A DNA stretch of 35,776 bases from an uncultured Clostridium sp. Its GTDB lineage: Bacteria > Bacillota > Clostridia > TANB77 > CAG-508. This document shows positions 32,101 to 35,776 of the stretch, piece after piece (the first letter of the stretch is position 1; each line of letters opens with the position of its first letter). The translations under genes and the position numbers were made by a program. A model generated the notes under the pieces. It was given only the letters and a program-made list of their open reading frames with translations. It was not told where the DNA came from and made no database searches. The stretch covers positions 1 through 35,776 of the forward strand of contig CAMYVO010000009.1 in NCBI GenBank assembly GCA_947302485.1. Direction: 5' to 3'.

Positions 32101-34110
32101 TTAGTTTACACTTTCATCAAAATATTCATCTATTGCTTTTAATAAATCCTCTTTTACTTCTTCTTGAGTCTTTCCCTCTATTTGTGCGCCTGCAAGCGTT
32201 ATATGTCCTCCACCGCCCAGCTTTTCTAAAATTAACTGTACATTAATTTCTCCAATCGAACGGCCACTAATACATATTTTATTTCCTAAATTACCAATAA
32301 CAAATGAAGCTGTAATATCATTAATAGTTAATAATTCATCTGCAGCCTTAGCACAAATTAAACCTGCGTCCTTATTTTCTTCATTATACATGGAAATTCC
32401 AATTTTTCCTTTTATAATTTTTGAATCTCTTACAATATCTGTTATAATATTATAGCTCTCAAAGTCACTTTGGAACCATTTTTTTATTTTTAATATATCA
32501 ATTCCACATTTACGTAAATATGCAGCAGCTTCAAAAGTCCTTACTCCCGTTTTAAAAGTAAAATTTTTTGTATCAACCATTATACCACCATATAATGCTT
32601 CTGCTTCTATTTTAGAAAGTTCCACTTCATTTTCTGTATATTGTATTAATTCTGTAACAAGTTCTGCAGCTGATGATGCATATACTTCATGAAATGCTAG
32701 TATTGCATTATCGATATAATCTGTACTTCTTCTATGATGATCAATAAATACAATTTTATCTGTCTGGTCTAAAAGTTCTGGCACTTCTACATAAGTTTTC
32801 TTATGAGTATCAACTACAACAAGTAAAGTTTCCTTATTAATTCTAGATATAGCTTCACTTTTATCAATAAATACATTTTTATATTCTTCATCTTTTTCTA
32901 TTTCTTTTGCAAATGTATCTAGTGTAGCTCCAATTCGATCATTTACTATATAAGAAGGTTTTTTCAAAGTTTTTGCAATACGATAAATTCCAAGGCTAGA
33001 TCCTATTGAATCAATATCACTATTTGTATGTCCCATAATCATAATTTGATTTGCCTCTTCAATTAGTCCTTCTAAAGCATGTGCAACTATTCTTGCTTTA
33101 ACCTTTGTTCTTTTCTCTACTTCCTGAGTTCTTCCACCAAAGAAATTATATTTTCCATTTTCTCTTATAACAGCTTGGTCTCCTCCTCTTCCTAGTATAA
33201 TATCCATTGCGGCTAATGCTGATTTATATTTTTCATATTCATTTTTTCCTTCATTAGAAACTGCAATGCTTAAAGTAACTTGAATTGGTGCTTCAGTTTC
33301 AATTTCTTTTACAGTATCTAAAATATCAAACTTATTTTCAGTAATATCTTTTAGTGATTTTTGTTCAAACACATATACATATGTCTCTCTTTCTGTCTTT
33401 ATAATTATTCCATTTGAAATAGATGCCCAGTCATAAATGCTTTTGTCAATTTCTGCTAATACTTGAGGCCTTCTTTCATTAGATATTCTTTGCATCATTT
33501 CTTCATAATTATCTACTTTTACAATTCCAATACATGTCTTAGAACCTTCAAGTTTTTTTGATATCTTCTCATATTCTGTATAGTCTATAAAATATAAAGT
33601 CATCATATATTCATTTTGTTTCTTTCTGTTTTTTGACTTTGAAAAATTACCAACTATTTTATATGTTTTTTTATTTATATTTATTTTAGTTTGTATATGT
33701 TTATCTCTTTTATTATTTCGTTGTTTAATATTATTTTTTAATTCTTTTGCTAAATCAAGTAAAGTATTGTTTATATCAGTAGATTCAAATTCACTAATAA
33801 ATTTTGAACTTCTCCAAATCACTGTTCCATCTGTTTCTAATATAACTAATGGGAAAGGTGAATTTATTAATGTGTTTTTAGCTGCTGAATCAATATTAAA
33901 TGTTATTTCTTCTATATGTTTTGAAATTTCATTTTTTCTTTTAATATTTGTCCAATAACTATATATAAATATTAAAATATACAATATTATTGAAGGAATA
34001 ATATATTGTGTATTCATAATACACAACATTATCATAAGTATTGCAATTATTACTAAATATATTTTTGTTTTTGAAACTATATTTTCAAAAAAGTTTTTGT
34101 TTTTTGACAT
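32101..34110 (-). CDS. gdpP: Cyclic-di-AMP phosphodiesterase GdpP
   Basis: The 669-residue membrane protein hydrolyses c-di-AMP, a regulator of wall and potassium homeostasis. Order of parts: two transmembrane helices (about residues 15-55), a PAS domain (about 80-150, LVILETDGTVIWRSS), a degenerate GGDEF region (IGIVKVDNYEEM ... ILGRGGDQAVIREN), and the catalytic DHH-DHHA1 phosphoesterase (MIMGHTNSDIDSIGSSLG, VVDTHK, FIDHHRRSTDYI, KLGGGGHITLAGAQIEG). All metal-binding motifs appear present. The ATG is behind AAAAGGAGGAACTT. It is separated from the M23 gene upstream by a terminator. Confidence 0.95.
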   Translation of the reverse strand: MSKNKNFFENIVSKTKIYLVIIAILMIMLCIMNTQYIIPSIILYILIFIYSYWTNIKRKNEISKHIEEITFNIDSAAKNTLINSPFPLVILETDGTVIWRSSKFISEFESTDINNTLLDLAKELKNNIKQRNNKRDKHIQTKININKKTYKIVGNFSKSKNRKKQNEYMMTLYFIDYTEYEKISKKLEGSKTCIGIVKVDNYEEMMQRISNERRPQVLAEIDKSIYDWASISNGIIIKTERETYVYVFEQKSLKDITENKFDILDTVKEIETEAPIQVTLSIAVSNEGKNEYEKYKSALAAMDIILGRGGDQAVIRENGKYNFFGGRTQEVEKRTKVKARIVAHALEGLIEEANQIMIMGHTNSDIDSIGSSLGIYRIAKTLKKPSYIVNDRIGATLDTFAKEIEKDEEYKNVFIDKSEAISRINKETLLVVVDTHKKTYVEVPELLDQTDKIVFIDHHRRSTDYIDNAILAFHEVYASSAAELVTELIQYTENEVELSKIEAEALYGGIMVDTKNFTFKTGVRTFEAAAYLRKCGIDILKIKKWFQSDFESYNIITDIVRDSKIIKGKIGISMYNEENKDAGLICAKAADELLTINDITASFVIGNLGNKICISGRSIGEINVQLILEKLGGGGHITLAGAQIEGKTQEEVKEDLLKAIDEYFDESVN

Positions 34111-34180
34111 AAGTTCCTCCTTTTATCCTATGTATATTTTACTCCGTATCATACAAAATTGTCAAGTTTGAAGAATATTT

Positions 34181-34217
34181 AAAAAACCTTAAATCTATTT
34201 TTTAAATAAATTTAAGG
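34181..34217 (-). terminator. Terminator downstream of the M23 peptidase gene
   Basis: On the minus strand CCTTAAATTT, an 11-base loop, AGATTTAAGG and TTTTTT, 15 bases after the gene end. It separates the M23 gene from gdpP. Confidence 0.8.
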
Positions 34218-34231
34218 CTTTTGTTATTAAA

Positions 34232-35305
34232 CTAATATAAATAATTTTGCGGATTTTGTGCAACTCCATTTACTCTTACTTCTAAATGTAGGTGCGGACC
34301 TGTCGATCTACCCGATGAACCTGAATATGAAATAACCTCACCTTGCGCGACAGTTTGACCTGCACTAACTAACAATTTACTATTATGTGCATAATATGTT
34401 TGAACACCATCTGCATGAGTAACAACAATTAAATATCCGTATGAACCTTGATAACCTGAATATGTAACTGTACCACTTGCTGCTGCTTTTACAGGAGTTC
34501 CTGTTGGTACCCCAATATCTATTCCAGAATGTGTTCCTAAACTTCTACTTCCGAATCTAGATGTAATTACTCCAGAAACAGGTTGTATAAAACTAATTCC
34601 CAGTGGAATTTTTTGAGATGTTTTATTTAAGTTTCTACTTGTATTAACTGAACCAGTTGATGCTACTGTTGTAGTTTTCTTTACAACAGGCTCTACATAT
34701 AGCTTTGAAACAGCTTCTTCTGAAGTCACAATTGTTTGCATTTGTGTTTCGTATTTTTCTAGAATTCCTAGTTTTTCTTTATTAGTGCTTTTCTTATCTT
34801 TTAAAGAATTAACTGCCTTTTCTGCATCTTCAAATGTAGCAACATATATTTTCTCTTCTCCATCTTCAGTAATAGCATAAAATTTATAATACGGAGTTCC
34901 TGTTGATTTTACTATTTCAAATATCTCATCATCATTTGGAACAATTCCTTTTTTTAACATGCACATTTTATATTCTGGCAATGTATCAATATTAACAAAA
35001 GCCATATTCTCTCCATCACCATGATCAATATATTCTTTTATTTTATCTTGTAAACTAAATCTATTTTCTGCATAACCTATAAATTCACCATTTAAACTAA
35101 CATGATAGATCGGTTTGTATACAAATGTAACCAATCCTGCAATTAAAAGTCCACCAATTACTATTAGGGAAATAAGCTTTACAGATGTCCTTAAATATAT
35201 AAATAATCTTTTTATATTACTAATAATTTTAAGCACCCCTTTACTTTTTTTGTACTTAAATTTTATATTAACTTTTCTTATTATACAATTATAAATGTTA
35301 ATCAT
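34232..35305 (-). CDS. M23-family peptidoglycan endopeptidase, membrane anchored
   Basis: The protein is predicted to be an extracytoplasmic zinc metallopeptidase (LytM/M23) that cuts peptidoglycan cross-bridges. One hydrophobic segment (VKLISLIVIGGLLIAGLVTFVY) near the N-terminus anchors it. A middle region (YVATFEDAEKAVNSLK) is unassigned. The catalytic domain is at the C-terminus: GSRSLGTHSGIDIG (HxxxD zinc ligands) and GPHLHLEVRVNG (HxH). The gene start is uncertain: the first ATG at 35305 has no good ribosome binding site, while AAAGGGG lies further inside before VLKIISNIK, where no standard start sits at good spacing. The protein is 357 residues from the first ATG. It fits the neighbouring wall-control genes. 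Confidence 0.85.
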   Translation of the reverse strand: MINIYNCIIRKVNIKFKYKKSKGVLKIISNIKRLFIYLRTSVKLISLIVIGGLLIAGLVTFVYKPIYHVSLNGEFIGYAENRFSLQDKIKEYIDHGDGENMAFVNIDTLPEYKMCMLKKGIVPNDDEIFEIVKSTGTPYYKFYAITEDGEEKIYVATFEDAEKAVNSLKDKKSTNKEKLGILEKYETQMQTIVTSEEAVSKLYVEPVVKKTTTVASTGSVNTSRNLNKTSQKIPLGISFIQPVSGVITSRFGSRSLGTHSGIDIGVPTGTPVKAAASGTVTYSGYQGSYGYLIVVTHADGVQTYYAHNSKLLVSAGQTVAQGEVISYSGSSGRSTGPHLHLEVRVNGVAQNPQNYLY

Positions 35306-35512
35306 TTTTTAAGTTTATCTCTTTTTATCTTTACTTTTCTCTTTTTTTTTCTTATTATCTTCATTTTACTATGAAGTATATTATTTTATATGTTTTTTTA
35401 GTAATATTAAGGTAAATTTTAAGTTAATTGAAAATTAAAAAAGCATGGAAATATAATTATGAATAATCATACTATTAATAGTTGTTTAAAGCATTTTAAT
35501 TTATATAAATAC

Positions 35513-35545
35513 AAAATACACGCTAATACGGTTAGCGTGTATTTT
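35513..35545. terminator. Strong hairpin, terminator of the partial gene on the minus strand
   Basis: 14-bp perfect stem AAAATACACGCTAA / TTAGCGTGTATTTT with a 5-base loop. The ~300-base gap 35306-35609 otherwise contains an imperfect hairpin at 35570-35603 (AGGGCG / CGCCCT ends) and AT-rich sequence with no supported gene. Confidence 0.7.
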
Positions 35546-35609
35546 GGAAAGAAAAAAAATATGCAGTTTAGGGCGCACTCTTCATACGTACCTAAGTACG
35601 CCCTGTTTG

Positions 35610-35776
35610 TTATTTTTCTTCTTCTTTATTTTTTTCTCTTTTAGCTATTATTATGAATATTACTGTTAAAACTGCTATCATTCCTGCAATTGCAAGTAAT
35701 GTTTGCTGTGTTGTCCATTTGTTTGCTCTTGTTTTTGCTTCTTCATATGTATATGTTATTTCTTTTCCGTTTTCTT
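35610..35776 (-). CDS. C-terminal end of a membrane-anchored protein (cut by window edge)
   Basis: Only the last 54 residues are present. They run ENGKEITYTYEEAKTRANKW, then one hydrophobic helix (LLAIAGMIAVLTVIFIIIA), and end with a basic, charged tail (KREKNKEEEK). This is the layout of a surface protein with a C-terminal transmembrane anchor and no sortase motif. The frame is open to the window end. No family can be given from this piece. Confidence 0.6.
   Translation of the reverse strand, partial: ENGKEITYTYEEAKTRANKWTTQQTLLAIAGMIAVLTVIFIIIAKREKNKEEEK

Noticed and set aside
35459-35644. 61-codon plus-strand ORF near the window end
   Set aside because: It runs through a strong hairpin and overlaps the better-supported minus-strand gene end; no recognisable protein.
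1-35776. tRNA, rRNA, riboswitch or CRISPR features
   Set aside because: No cloverleaf with a CCA end, conserved riboswitch core or regularly spaced direct repeats was seen. A covariance-model scan would be needed to exclude weak cases.

Overview
The window looks like a chromosomal segment of a very AT-rich, anaerobic, spore-former-like Clostridia/Firmicutes bacterium, probably an uncultivated gut lineage. The signs are Gram-positive Shine-Dalgarno sites (AAGGAGG), TTG starts, AGA and GGA as dominant Arg and Gly codons, SMC, a HolB-RicT pair, a WalR/WalK-type two-component system, GdpP, MinD/MinE/RodA, a GerS-like lipoprotein-carrier protein, and a four-subunit 2-oxoacid:ferredoxin oxidoreductase. 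I see no tRNA, rRNA, CRISPR array or transposase.

The standout observation concerns the tetranucleotide CGGA. Five genes appear broken by single-base +1 frameshifts, at six sites, and all six are the same event. A zero-frame CGG codon is followed by A, and reading CGGA as one residue (in practice skipping C and decoding GGA as Gly) restores a full-length protein. The sites are in the Ca2+-type P-type ATPase, twice in the tRNA-dihydrouridine synthase, and in three genes of an accessory operon. By eye I found no zero-frame CGG codon in any other gene of the window. This fits an unassigned CGG codon with +1 frameshifting, or quadruplet decoding of CGGA as glycine, better than random decay or sequencing error. 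It is the candidate undescribed system here.

Layout. 1-4.1 kb: Ca2+ ATPase, a truncated ToxN/AbiQ-like toxin with a structured leader, and a Fic protein, all on the minus strand. 4.1-8.9 kb: smc (minus) divergent from an HD-GYP phosphodiesterase gene (plus). 8.9-16.4 kb: a minus-strand accessory operon of unrecognised genes. It holds a 1124-aa repeat protein, two paralogous ~150-aa proteins ending in a YKESIF-type basic tail, a membrane-anchored serpin-like protein, a 582-aa protein and two tiny ORFs. Three of these genes need CGGA decoding. 16.6-22.2 kb (minus): mazF, gerS-like, dus, an HD-domain gene, then rodA, minE and minD, transcribed as minD-minE-rodA. 22.3-26.8 kb (plus): two tandem pilin-like small membrane proteins and the porC-porD-porA-porB operon. 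26.8-35.8 kb (minus): ferredoxin, ricT, holB, lepB, walK-like and walR-like genes, gdpP, an M23 endopeptidase and the end of a membrane-anchored protein.

Functionally the core genes cover chromosome organisation and division (SMC, MinDE, RodA), cell-wall stress and second messengers (WalRK-type, GdpP, HD-GYP, M23), secretion (LepB) and anaerobic metabolism (POR, ferredoxin). A family of intergenic palindromes built on CCAAAAAGGG...CCCTTTTTGG is scattered between these operons.
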